60,043 nt of DNA from a bacterium UBP6_UBA1177 (GTDB taxonomy: Bacteria > UBP6 > UBA1177): positions 25,635-85,677 of the forward strand of contig DBYV01000044.1 of assembly GCA_002310995.1 (NCBI GenBank), given 5' to 3'. The translations under genes were made by a program, and so were the position numbers. Below the pieces are notes generated by a model, which was not told the origin of the DNA, did no database searches, and was given only the letters and a program-made list of their open reading frames with translations. The stretch's first letter is position 1; the number at the start of each line of letters is the position of its first letter. Positions 41,100 to 49,351 of the stretch are shown piece after piece.

Positions 41100-42725
41100 A
41101 TGAATCTCGATATCAATCAAAAGTTGGACGAACTTCTTTCGATGAAATATGAAACTGAGACCGTTGAATTTAAAGAAGCTAAAGAGACTTTTGCTTTTGA
41201 TGATCTCGGAAAATATTTTTCAGCTTTGAGCAATGAAGCGAACCTTCACAATGAAAAATATGCATGGCTCGTTTTTGGTGTTGAAGACAAAAAACACAAT
41301 ATTGTCGGGACAAATTACAAAAATGATGACAAGTCTTTGCTGGCTCTGAAAGAGGAAATGGGAAAGCAGACTACAGGAAATTTAACTTTTGTCGAAATAT
41401 ATACTTGCCTTAGAAAAGCCAAAAATAACGAGGAAAAACGAGTTCTTGTTTTCCAAATTCCGGCTGCTCCGTGCGGAATGCCGGTTGCATTCAAAAGAAT
41501 GTATTACGGGCGTGACGGCGAGGCTCTTGTCGGGCTGAGTATCGAAAAAATCGAGAGGATCCGCGCCCAGAATGTTACGAATGACTGGAGTGCGCAGATC
41601 ATTCCAAACGCTACGTTCGAGCATCTTTCAAAAGAGGCGATTTCGCTTGCGCGGAAAATGTATGCCGAAAAGAATCCTCATCTTGCTTCTGATATTGAGC
41701 GTTGGAGCGATTCGACTTTTTTGAATAATGCACGGCTTACACGCGAAGGCAAGATCACCAATACGACGATCCTGCTTTTGGGAAAGCCAGAATCGGCAGA
41801 TTTGATTATTCCGGCTATCAGTCAAATTACCTGGATTCTGAAAGACCGTGACGGCATGGTAAGGGATTATGAACATTTTTACTGCCCGCTCATTGTTTCG
41901 GCAGAGAAAGTTCAGGCAAAAATACGAAATCTAACATCCCGTTACATGACCGGCGATTCGATTTTTCCGAAAGAAACTTTGCAGTACGATCCTTACATTA
42001 TCCGCGAGGCGTTGAACAACGCTATCGCTCATCAGGATTATTCAAAAGCGGGAAGAATCACCGTTCAGGAGCACGAAGACGACTATCTGATTTTCTGCAA
42101 CTGCGGCGATTTTATTCCGGGAAGCATAAAAAATGTTTTGAAAGCTGAATATTCTGCGAGCAATTACCGCAATCCGTTTCTTGCGACTGCAATGGTCAAT
42201 CTGAACATGATCGACACTGTCGGAAGCGGTATCCTGAAAATGTTCCTTGCTCAGAAAAAGAGATGTTTTCCTTTGCCCGATTACGATTTTTCAAATCACG
42301 AAGTACGCATGAAACTTTATGGCAAAATCCTGGATATAAACTATACCAGGCGGCTCCTGAATGAAGATTTGCCGCTTTCTGAAGTCTTCGAATTGGATAG
42401 AAAACAGAAAGAAGAATTCATTTCGCATAGAAACGATCCTGTAAAAGAACAAGTAAAGGAACAAGTAAATGTCCAAGAAAATGTCCAAGAAAATGTCCAA
42501 GAAAAAGGAGTAAATGTCCAAGAAAATGTCCAAGAAAAAACTCGAGAAGAAATGATACTAAATCTTTTGCAGAACAATAATACAATCTCGATACGAGAAC
42601 TTGCAGAGCAATTAAATATGACTGCAAAAACGATTCAGCGAGATTTAGATAAATTAAAGTCACAAAACCTTATCCGCCGCATAGGTCCGAACAAAGGCGG
42701 TCACTGGGAGGTGATTAAAAAATGA
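41100..42725 (+). CDS. AlbA_2 / Schlafen-domain ATPase-like regulator with C-terminal HTH
   Basis: The 541-residue protein has an N-terminal AlbA_2 domain (ETVEFKEAKETFAFDDLGKY ... AWLVFGVEDK), a central region, then a HATPase_c_4-like part (REALNNAIAHQDYSKAG ... TVGSGILKMF). A low-complexity linker of repeated NVQE units leads to a DeoR-type winged helix (SIRELAEQLNMTAKTIQRDL). Such proteins were long annotated as RecG-like helicases but lack the helicase motor; they are probably nucleotide-sensing regulators. GGAGG precedes the ATG. Its stop overlaps the ATG of stub copy C. Confidence 0.85.
   Translation: MNLDINQKLDELLSMKYETETVEFKEAKETFAFDDLGKYFSALSNEANLHNEKYAWLVFGVEDKKHNIVGTNYKNDDKSLLALKEEMGKQTTGNLTFVEIYTCLRKAKNNEEKRVLVFQIPAAPCGMPVAFKRMYYGRDGEALVGLSIEKIERIRAQNVTNDWSAQIIPNATFEHLSKEAISLARKMYAEKNPHLASDIERWSDSTFLNNARLTREGKITNTTILLLGKPESADLIIPAISQITWILKDRDGMVRDYEHFYCPLIVSAEKVQAKIRNLTSRYMTGDSIFPKETLQYDPYIIREALNNAIAHQDYSKAGRITVQEHEDDYLIFCNCGDFIPGSIKNVLKAEYSASNYRNPFLATAMVNLNMIDTVGSGILKMFLAQKKRCFPLPDYDFSNHEVRMKLYGKILDINYTRRLLNEDLPLSEVFELDRKQKEEFISHRNDPVKEQVKEQVNVQENVQENVQEKGVNVQENVQEKTREEMILNLLQNNNTISIRELAEQLNMTAKTIQRDLDKLKSQNLIRRIGPNKGGHWEVIKK
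42441..42539 (+). repeat. In-frame tandem repeat with 12-bp unit
   Basis: Units like GTCCAAGAAAAT and the related GTAAAGGAACAA recur about eight times, encoding VKEQ and VQEN repeats. Because the period is a multiple of three, gain or loss of units changes only linker length. Confidence 0.85.
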
Positions 42726-42831
42726 CCTTACTCGATGAAATCAAATCCGGCGAAAGCCAAACTCTCGAATTTAAACAGTAACCATCTGAATTTATTTGAA
42801 AATCCGTTCGAGGTGCAATTTTTGCACCTCG
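42722..42831 (+). pseudogene. AlbA_2 gene 5' stub with conserved hairpin (copy C)
   Basis: An ATG at 42722 overlapping the upstream stop (ATGA) begins a 19-codon frame (MTLLDEIKSGESQTLEFKQ) ending in TAA at 42781. It is the N-terminal end of an AlbA_2 protein, cut off. The following GAATTTATTTG and ATCCGTT match copy A. A perfect hairpin CGAGGTGC/GCACCTCG at 42809-42831 replaces copy A's hairpin with paired changes in both arms. Confidence 0.75.
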
Positions 42832-42898
42832 ATGCAATCAATCTGACCAGCGCAAGATAACTCACCAAAATAATTCCCATTTACGTTCAAAAGCATAG

Positions 42899-43060
42899 AT
42901 GTTTCTACCGCTTCTTGCCTCCCATGAAGTAGGAGAGGTGTCACGCAGTGACGGAGAGGTCTGAGATGTTTCTACCGCTTCTTGCCTCCACTGAGTTTAG
43001 GTGTTTTTACCGATTCTCGGCTCCCCTGAAGTAGGGGAGCTGCCGAAGGCTGAGGGGTCT
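42899..43060 (+). repeat. Cluster of REP-like palindromic repeats
   Basis: Three units follow one another. The first (42899-42963) contains TTTCTACCGCTTCTTGCCTCC and GTCACGCAGTGAC. The second (42964-42995) is a partial copy. The third (42996-43060) has GGCTCCCCTGAAGTAGGGGAG and GAGGGGTCT and matches 40798-40859. No gene was seen in 42832-43161. Confidence 0.75.
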
Positions 43061-43090
43061 ATTCGGTGTCATATTAACTGATAAAATTTC

Positions 43091-43118
43091 TTCACAAACA
43101 AAAGCAAGAGACTATACT
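43091..43118 (+). promoter_or_regulatory. Promoter of the kbl-like gene
   Basis: TTCACA (43091-43096) and TATACT (43113-43118) are separated by 16 bp and followed by CTCGCGTCATTTTTTTG. Confidence 0.6.
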
Positions 43119-43161
43119 CTCGCGTCATTTTTTTGTTTTTTATAAATTTTTGGAGGCTATT

Positions 43162-44376
43162 ATGACTACAAGACTTGAAAACGCTCTTAACAATCATGTC
43201 AACGAGCTCAAAGCAAAAGGAACGGCTAAAGGCGACGAAATGGTCATCACCAAAATTCTCCCGCCCGAAGGCGCAAACGGCCCGCGTTATGTCGTTGAAG
43301 GTTATGAACAGAAGTTTATCAAAATGAATTCAAACAGTTACCTCGGTCTTTCAATGAGAAAGGAAGTCATCGAAGCAGAGGAAGAGGGAACGAAAAACTT
43401 TGGTGTCGGTCCCGGTGCTGTCCGCTTCATTTCCGGAACCCACAAGGCTCACATCGACCTTGAAAAAAGACTCGCGAAGTTCCACGGCAGAGAATCGGCA
43501 ATGCTTTTCTCAAGCGCTTACGTCACTTCGATGGGCGTTATTTTCCCGCTTATCACCAATGAAACAGTCATCATCAGCGACGAGCTCAACCACAACTGCA
43601 TCATCAACGCGATGAAACTTTCCCGTCCGGCACTCAAACTTATATACAAACACAACAGCATGGAAGACCTTGAAGCAAAACTTCAGGAAGCTGTAGGCAA
43701 AGGCAAAAGATGCATCGTCGTAACAGACGGCGTTTTCTCGATGAGAGGCGACTTCTGCCCGTTCGACAAATTCACGGCGATCTGCAGGAAATACAACGAC
43801 AAATTCGAAGAAGGCGTAACGACTGTTGCTGACGATTCCCACGGTGTAGGCGCTTACGGCAAGACCGGAAGAGGAACAGAGGAAGTTACCGGCGCGAAAG
43901 TCGACATCCTTATCGGCACGCTCGGAAAATCATACGGCGTAAACGGCGGATACGTTGTCGCATCCAAAGCAGTAACCGAATTCTTGAGACAGACCGCTCC
44001 GATGTATATCTACTCGAACCCGATCACGGTCGGCGAAGCTTACGCAGTTCTCAAAGTTCTCGACATCCTTGAAAGCGAAGAAGGCATCAAACGCCTTGCA
44101 CACCTTGCAGAAATCACAGCAAGATTCGAAAAAGGACTCGTTGACAACGGCTTCGAGACGATCGCAGGTCCGCACCCCGTAACTCCGCTCATGGTCAGAG
44201 ACACCAAAAAGACGGCAGACATCGTTGCATGGCTCACGAAGAACGGCGTCCTCGCAACGGCTATGAACTACCCGGTAGTTCCGAAAGGCGACGAAGAGAT
44301 CCGTTTCCAGATCAACGCGGACCACACCGCAGCCGATATCGACTACGTAATCAACGTTCTGAAATCATTTAAATAA
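43162..44376 (+). CDS. kbl: Alpha-oxoamine synthase family enzyme (glycine C-acetyltransferase-like)
   Basis: ATG 43162 follows TGGAGG. The 404-residue PLP enzyme has NSYLGLS, GAVRFISGTHKAH, ADDSHGVGAYGKTGRG and the Schiff-base lysine in IGTLGKSYGVNGGY. These mark the alpha-oxoamine synthase family. Members include Kbl (2-amino-3-ketobutyrate CoA ligase), BioF and serine palmitoyltransferase. The length and absence of biotin genes favour Kbl, but the substrate is not proven. The last 14 codons lie in a 44-bp repeat duplicated after the hipBA module. Confidence 0.82.
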   Translation: MTTRLENALNNHVNELKAKGTAKGDEMVITKILPPEGANGPRYVVEGYEQKFIKMNSNSYLGLSMRKEVIEAEEEGTKNFGVGPGAVRFISGTHKAHIDLEKRLAKFHGRESAMLFSSAYVTSMGVIFPLITNETVIISDELNHNCIINAMKLSRPALKLIYKHNSMEDLEAKLQEAVGKGKRCIVVTDGVFSMRGDFCPFDKFTAICRKYNDKFEEGVTTVADDSHGVGAYGKTGRGTEEVTGAKVDILIGTLGKSYGVNGGYVVASKAVTEFLRQTAPMYIYSNPITVGEAYAVLKVLDILESEEGIKRLAHLAEITARFEKGLVDNGFETIAGPHPVTPLMVRDTKKTADIVAWLTKNGVLATAMNYPVVPKGDEEIRFQINADHTAADIDYVINVLKSFK

Positions 44377-44378
44377 TC
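44335..44378 (+). repeat. 44-bp repeat at the 3' end of kbl (left copy)
   Basis: The segment beginning GATATCGACTACGTAATC codes for the last residues of the kbl product (DIDYVINVLKSFK). It is repeated at 45581-45624 with four differences in 44 positions counting the stop codon region, all silent in that reading frame within the coding part. Confidence 0.88.
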
Positions 44379-44455
44379 CCGTTTTTATCATCGGTAGAGA
44401 CGTCATAATACGGTGTCTCAGACCACAAAACCAGCAACAATCAAAATAGAAACTA

Positions 44456-44502
44456 TTGTTAATTATTATTGACAAAATAATTTCTTTGTTAATAATAATA
44501 AA
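44456..44502 (+). promoter_or_regulatory. Promoter and candidate operators of the hipBA module
   Basis: TTGACA (44469-44474) and AATAAT (44491-44496) have a 16-bp spacer. Two similar motifs, TTGTTAATTATTATTG (44456-44471) and TTGTTAATAATAATAA (44486-44501), overlap the -35 and -10. They could be HipB operators for autorepression. Confidence 0.5.
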
Positions 44503-44528
44503 AGTTGTTCTTGTTTTTGGGGGTCGTT

Positions 44529-44852
44529 TTGAAAGGACACAGCATTATCGTTATGCCTTCGACGCAGAAAATTCTTGAGCAAATGGGAGAGCAGATAAAA
44601 CTTGCCCGCCTCAGAAGAAAACTCAGCGCGGAACTTGTGGCGGAACGTGCCGGAGTAAGCCGTGTCACGCTTTGGAACATCGAAAAAGGCTCGCCGTCAG
44701 TTGCGATGGGAGCTTATGCGGCAGTCCTTCATGCAATCGGCGGAATGGACAGAGACCTGCTTTTGATTGCGAAAGACGACGAACTCGGGCGGAAACTTCA
44801 GGATCTCGGGCTTCTGCCGAAAAAACGGGCTCCGAAAAAGGAGGCTGAATAA
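44529..44852 (+). CDS. HipB-like XRE-family antitoxin/regulator
   Basis: The most likely start is TTG 44529, five bases after GGGGG, giving 107 residues; an ATG at 44553 lacks a ribosome binding site. The helix-turn-helix is LARLRRKLSAELVAERAGVSRVTLWNIEKG in outline (residues about 23-52), typical of XRE antitoxins. A basic tail ends in RAPKKEAE. The stop overlaps the hipA start (TAATG). With its kinase partner broken it may persist as a lone DNA-binding protein. Confidence 0.78.
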   Translation: MKGHSIIVMPSTQKILEQMGEQIKLARLRRKLSAELVAERAGVSRVTLWNIEKGSPSVAMGAYAAVLHAIGGMDRDLLLIAKDDELGRKLQDLGLLPKKRAPKKEAE

Positions 44853-45596
44853 TGGCAGCGGGAGAGAAAAAAATATATGTTTACGAAAACTGGTCATCGG
44901 AAATTCCGCGCGAACTCGGTATTTTGTATGTCAGCAATGTCCGAGGAACGGAGACTTTTTCCTTCGAATACAACGAAGAATATCTGAAAAATCCTGTTTC
45001 GTGCAGTATAGATCCGGATCTGGAGCTTTTTCAGGGCAGACAGTTCACGTATCAAAAACCTAATTTCGGTATTTTTTCCGATTCCGTTCCGGACAGATGG
45101 GGTCGCACTCTCATGGATCGTCGTGAAAGATTCCGTGCAAAGGAAGAAGGGCGTAAACCTCGGACTCTGCTTACAAGCGATTATAAAAAACGGTGCAAAA
45201 CCAAAAGAGGATCTTACCGAACTCTGGAAAAGAATCGTTTTCAATATGGCGGTTTCCAACACAGACGATCACCTCAGAAACCACGGTTTTATCCTTTCCA
45301 AAAACGGCTGGAGGCTTTCTCCTGCTTACGATATAAACCCGAATCCTGCAGGAGAGGGACTTGCGCTGAATGTCAGCGAAAACGATAATTCAATCGATAT
45401 AAATCTCGCGCTGAGCACTCACAGATTCTATCAGCTTGAAAAAGATAAAGCTGCAAAAATCGCTTCGGAAATATGTCTTGCCGTCAGCAGAAACTGGGAG
45501 AAAATTGCTTCAAAACACGGAATCAGCCGCAGCATGATTGAACTTATGCGACCTGCGTTCAACGCAGCGGTTAAGAATAAGATATCGACTACGTAA
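44852..45596 (+). pseudogene. hipA-like kinase toxin gene with internal deletion and frameshift
   Basis: From 44852 the frame encodes the N-terminal HipA domain (SVPDRWGRTLMDRRE ... RTLLTSDY). Near 45178-45190 it loses homology, and the C-terminal kinase part continues in another frame (IIKNGAKPKEDLTELWKRI, NMAVSNTDDHLRNHGF, LSPAYDINP) to 45596. HipA proteins are around 430 residues; only about 260 are accounted for, so roughly 170 residues with the ATP-binding lobe are gone. The last codons run into the duplicated kbl 3' end. The toxin should be inactive. Confidence 0.85.
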
Positions 45597-45624
45597 TCAA
45601 CGTTCTGAAATCGTTCAAATAGTC
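45581..45624 (+). repeat. 44-bp repeat, duplicated 3' end of kbl (right copy)
   Basis: The copy keeps the reading frame DIDYVINVLKSFK plus a stop. It differs from 44335-44378 by silent third-position changes and TAG for TAA. It lies at the far side of the hipBA module. Confidence 0.88.
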
Positions 45625-45667
45625 TTTTAAATCTCTGACTTAATCTCGCATTTTCCTTAAAATCGAG

Positions 45668-45673
45668 TATAAT
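45668..45673 (+). promoter_or_regulatory. -10 element upstream of the first giant DUF1566 gene
   Basis: TATAAT is followed by CCTCTGTTTTTTG, matching the common start motif. No good -35 is visible 16 bp upstream. The leader to the ATG is about 80 bases and holds nothing else recognised. Confidence 0.4.
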
Positions 45674-45758
45674 CCTCTGTTTTTTGTTACGTTTGAAATG
45701 TCTTTAAAATTGAAAATTTCGGTACAAATGAAAAGTCGGGATGTTTTTTGAGGGTAAA

Positions 45759-48700
45759 ATGAAGAAATTATTTGTTGTTTTCGCGCTTTTATGCACATTT
45801 TTTATGATTTCCTGCGGAAGCTCAAAAGATAAGGCAAAGCGCGGCGAACTTTACGGCGAATGTTATCCGGACGGAACCTGTAACGAAGGGCTTGTCTGCG
45901 ATACTGAGTATAATGTCTGCATAGAAGATCCCGATTTTGAAGATGACGAAGATAAAATTGACTCAGATGAAATAGATTCTGATTCGATTGATGACATTGA
46001 TAAATTCGATGATACTGAAAACGATGCTGAGCCGGCAGATCCGTGTGATCCTGATCCGTGCAAAGAACTTGAACATTCAAACGGAAAGTGCAAAACGGTT
46101 TCTGAATCACGTTATTCCTGCGGATGTGTTGAAGGATATTATTGGTTGGAAGAGGAAAATATATGTACTGACAGACCGACTCTCGGCAATATATGCTCGG
46201 GGCAGAAATACTGCTACGACGACGGTTTGTTGATCAGCTGTCCTTTATCTGATGAGGATTTTTACGGTCAGGATGCGCAATATGCGGAAGCCGGCACATG
46301 CATACAGCAGAATTTTACAATAAAAAAAGCTCCGGGACAGAATATCGTTGTGGACGACAATACTAGTCTTGAGTGGCAGCAGGCTGCTTCGGATAAAGAA
46401 TATACGTTCGAAGAGGCTAAAAACTATTGCGACGAGTTAGTTTACGGGGGATATTCTGACTGGCGTCTGCCTGAACCGCACGAAATTTTATCGATTGTCA
46501 ATATCGGACAGAACAATTCATTTATAAACAATAACTTCACAAATATATCGGCTGACTATGATGCAGAGTTGTGGACTTCTCACGAATCCAAGTGCTTAAG
46601 AGTTAGTGAAGGGTCATATTCTTATTGCAGTTCACGATCAAAAAATGTGCTGTGTGTTCGCGGCAGCAAAATGAAAAAAGGTCTTTTTTCATCAAAAACC
46701 ATCAATGGAGATATTGTTGTCATTGATGCGGTTACGGCTCTGATCTGGCAGAAAGATTCAGATTTCAGAAGCACTTGGAAAGAGGCTTTGAAATATTGCG
46801 AAAATCTGGATTATGCCGGCAGGCGCGACTGGCGTCTGCCCAATAAAAACGAAGTTATTTCACTGATGGATTTTGACAAATCTGAAGAGCCTTATTCTGA
46901 TTTTCCTGATATACCTGGTTGGTTATGGTCTTCCTCTAATTCTTTTTACGTGGAAGATGCATGGTGCGCGGATTTTTCCAGAGGTTATTTGTCACCGTTA
47001 TGCTATAAAAGGAGTGAGAGTTCAGTTCGTTGCGTTACCGGTGGACGCGGTGTAGATCCTGATGATCCCTGTAATCCGAATCCGTGCGTAAATATCGCCA
47101 ATTCGACAGGGGAATGCAAAAAACTCTCTCCGAAACGTTATTCCTGCGAATGTGCCGAAGGTTATTATTTGTGGGAATCGGAAAACGCCTGTCTTGAAAA
47201 AAAGCCGCTTACCGTCGGTGAGATCTGCACGGGGCAGACACAGTGTTATGACAATGCTTCGGCAGGGGACTGCCGCGAGTTGACCTGCTCCGATTTTTAC
47301 GGTCAGGATGCACAGTATGCGGCTTGGGGAGTCTGTACACCGCAGAACTTCACTGTAAAAACAGTTGACGGGCAAAATATCGTTATAGACAACAACACCG
47401 GTTTTGTCTGGCAACAGTCTCCTTCCTCCGAAGAATACTCTTGGGAAGAAGCAAAAAAACACTGTATTGATTTGAATAAATCCGGTTTTGCCGGTTTCAG
47501 TGGCTGGCGCGCTCCAACAGTGCATGAACTGCTTTCAATTGCGGACAACAGTTCATCTAGTTCCGGAATAAATCCGAATTTTACAAATATAAGTTCCTGC
47601 CTGTGGAGTTCCGAAATATACAGCGATGTAAAATGCAATGTGCTTTGTGTTCACGGAAGTGAAATGCCCAAAGCAGTTTTTATGTCAGAAATGGTAGGTG
47701 AAGATGTTATCGTTACCGATTCAACGACAGGTTTGATATGGCAGAAAAATTATGACTCAAAAAAATGGACAAAGGCTTTGAAATATTGTGAAGATCTGGA
47801 TTATGCCGGCCGCACGGACTGGCGTCTGCCAAATAAAAACGAGCTGGCTTCACTACTGAACCTCACAAAATCTGATCAGTGTTATTCCGATTTTCCAGAT
47901 ATGGACTGCCAGCCATGTGTATTCTGGTCTTCATCCGCGCCTGTCAGAGTGGACGACAATGACTATGCATGGTTTGTCGATTTCAAAAGCGGAGTAGCTA
48001 ACACCAATCGAAAGATAGAAAACTACGCAGTCCGCTGTGTTGCAGGAGGAGGCGTTATCAAACTTGAAGATCCGTGTGAGCCCAACCCGTGCGGAAATTT
48101 TTCAAATTCAACCGGAGTATGTCAGGCAAGTTCGGAAATACTTTATTCATGCGGATGTGCTGATGGATATTACTGGTGGGGAGTTGAAGCGGGATGTGTT
48201 GCTGCAAAACCTATGTCGATAGGCAAAATCTGCACGGGACAGACAAAGTGCTACGGTGAAAATCAAGTGTTTGAAACTTGTCCGGCAGAGGGAGAAGACT
48301 TTTACGGTCAGGATGCTCACTATGCGGCCTTGGGAATTTGTCTGCCGCCGAGTTTTAGTTTAGATGAAACGGTTCCTGAACAAAAACTTATTGTGGACAA
48401 CAATACCGGTCTGAAGTGGCAGCAGACACTTGACGAAAACACATACACTTGGGAAGATGCGCAGAATTATTGCAATAACCTGAATTATGCAGGCTACAGC
48501 AGTGGTTGGCGAGTTCCAACACCGATAGAATATACGACAATAAATAAGACTGATTTTACGAATATGACATCTCCGTATCTCTGGACTTCAAAAAGTTTTA
48601 ACAGTAATAATGCACGGACTTTTAACCCGTCAGGCGGAACAACTGGATATACTTCAAAACCATTCACTTATCAGGTGATATGTGTTCACGGCAGCGAAAT

Positions 48701-49079
48701 GCCAAAAGGAGTTTTTACAACAAAAACAGTGAATGACGATGTCGTTGTAAACGATCTGATAACAGGTTTGATGTGGCAGAAAGATTGGAATTCCAGAATC
48801 ACTTGGAAGGAGGCTTTAAAATATTGCGAAGATCTGGATTATGCCGGCTATACTGACTGGCGTCTGCCAAATAAAAACGAGCTTGCATCACTCATAAACT
48901 TTGATAAATCAATGGAAGTCTATTCCGATTTCCCCGATCTTATACCGTCGGATGACCGCTTCTGGTCATCTACCAACATCGGCAGTCAAGCAAATTTTAT
49001 TAGTTTTTCCGGCGGGTATGTAGGGCGCGACGGCAAAAGCTATACTTATTTCGGCAGATGCGTGAGAAACGCAGATTAA
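45759..49079 (+). CDS. Giant EGF/DUF1566 lipoprotein, three modules
   Basis: ATG 45759 follows GAGGGT. The 1106-residue protein has a signal peptide with lipobox M-I-S-C (Cys 19), a short Cys motif (ECYPDGTCNEGLVC) and an acidic linker. Three repeated modules follow. Each has an EGF-like unit (DPCxPxPC...NSTGxC...YSCxCxxGYY), a C-GQ-C segment with FYGQDAQYA, and two DUF1566 halves marked by SDWRLP and DWRLPNKNE. DUF1566 adopts a C-type-lectin-like fold, so a surface adhesin or ligand-binding role is plausible. It is a tandem paralogue of the gene at 49352. Confidence 0.82.
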   Translation: MKKLFVVFALLCTFFMISCGSSKDKAKRGELYGECYPDGTCNEGLVCDTEYNVCIEDPDFEDDEDKIDSDEIDSDSIDDIDKFDDTENDAEPADPCDPDPCKELEHSNGKCKTVSESRYSCGCVEGYYWLEEENICTDRPTLGNICSGQKYCYDDGLLISCPLSDEDFYGQDAQYAEAGTCIQQNFTIKKAPGQNIVVDDNTSLEWQQAASDKEYTFEEAKNYCDELVYGGYSDWRLPEPHEILSIVNIGQNNSFINNNFTNISADYDAELWTSHESKCLRVSEGSYSYCSSRSKNVLCVRGSKMKKGLFSSKTINGDIVVIDAVTALIWQKDSDFRSTWKEALKYCENLDYAGRRDWRLPNKNEVISLMDFDKSEEPYSDFPDIPGWLWSSSNSFYVEDAWCADFSRGYLSPLCYKRSESSVRCVTGGRGVDPDDPCNPNPCVNIANSTGECKKLSPKRYSCECAEGYYLWESENACLEKKPLTVGEICTGQTQCYDNASAGDCRELTCSDFYGQDAQYAAWGVCTPQNFTVKTVDGQNIVIDNNTGFVWQQSPSSEEYSWEEAKKHCIDLNKSGFAGFSGWRAPTVHELLSIADNSSSSSGINPNFTNISSCLWSSEIYSDVKCNVLCVHGSEMPKAVFMSEMVGEDVIVTDSTTGLIWQKNYDSKKWTKALKYCEDLDYAGRTDWRLPNKNELASLLNLTKSDQCYSDFPDMDCQPCVFWSSSAPVRVDDNDYAWFVDFKSGVANTNRKIENYAVRCVAGGGVIKLEDPCEPNPCGNFSNSTGVCQASSEILYSCGCADGYYWWGVEAGCVAAKPMSIGKICTGQTKCYGENQVFETCPAEGEDFYGQDAHYAALGICLPPSFSLDETVPEQKLIVDNNTGLKWQQTLDENTYTWEDAQNYCNNLNYAGYSSGWRVPTPIEYTTINKTDFTNMTSPYLWTSKSFNSNNARTFNPSGGTTGYTSKPFTYQVICVHGSEMPKGVFTTKTVNDDVVVNDLITGLMWQKDWNSRITWKEALKYCEDLDYAGYTDWRLPNKNELASLINFDKSMEVYSDFPDLIPSDDRFWSSTNIGSQANFISFSGGYVGRDGKSYTYFGRCVRNAD

Positions 49080-49160
49080 CTCAATCCTTTTATTAAATTA
49101 TTTCCAGAAACTCTTCGATTTTAGTCTTAAATTTTTTCTTGAAAAATCCATTTTTTGTAG

Positions 49161-49248
49161 TTATAAGTGCGCATAATCGGAGTTTATTGGTATTTTATAC
49201 CTGCGCATAATCGGTTTTTGTGCCGTTTTTATAAGTGCGCATAATGAA
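49161..49248 (+). repeat. Three 20-bp repeats with exact 34-bp period
   Basis: TTATAAGTGCGCATAATCGG (49161-49180), TTATACCTGCGCATAATCGG (49195-49214) and TTATAAGTGCGCATAATGAA (49229-49248) are regularly spaced about 40 bases upstream of the next promoter's -35. TGCGCA is palindromic within each. They look like binding sites for a regulator. Confidence 0.85.
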
Positions 49249-49287
49249 CGAACCCGCATGACTTTCTGTTTGTAAAAAATATTTAAT

Positions 49288-49315
49288 TTGCCAGCATCTT
49301 GAAGATGTATAAAAT
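49288..49315 (+). promoter_or_regulatory. Promoter of the second giant DUF1566 gene
   Basis: TTGCCA (49288-49293) and TAAAAT (49310-49315) are 16 bp apart and followed by ACCGCAGTTTTTTCGG. Confidence 0.6.
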
Positions 49316-49351
49316 ACCGCAGTTTTTTCGGGGTCTGTTTTGGAGGAAAAA

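Noticed and set aside
42291..42663. Minus-strand open frames with repeated W-T-F or L-G-H units
   Set aside because: They arise from the 12-bp tandem repeat in the AlbA_2 gene read on the other strand.
44396..44420. Rho-independent terminator after kbl
   Set aside because: The inverted repeat has arms of only five or six pairs with a 13-base loop and no following T-run.
49161..49248. CRISPR array
   Set aside because: The repeat is only 20 bp with 14-bp spacers, has three copies and no cas genes nearby; a set of operators is more likely.
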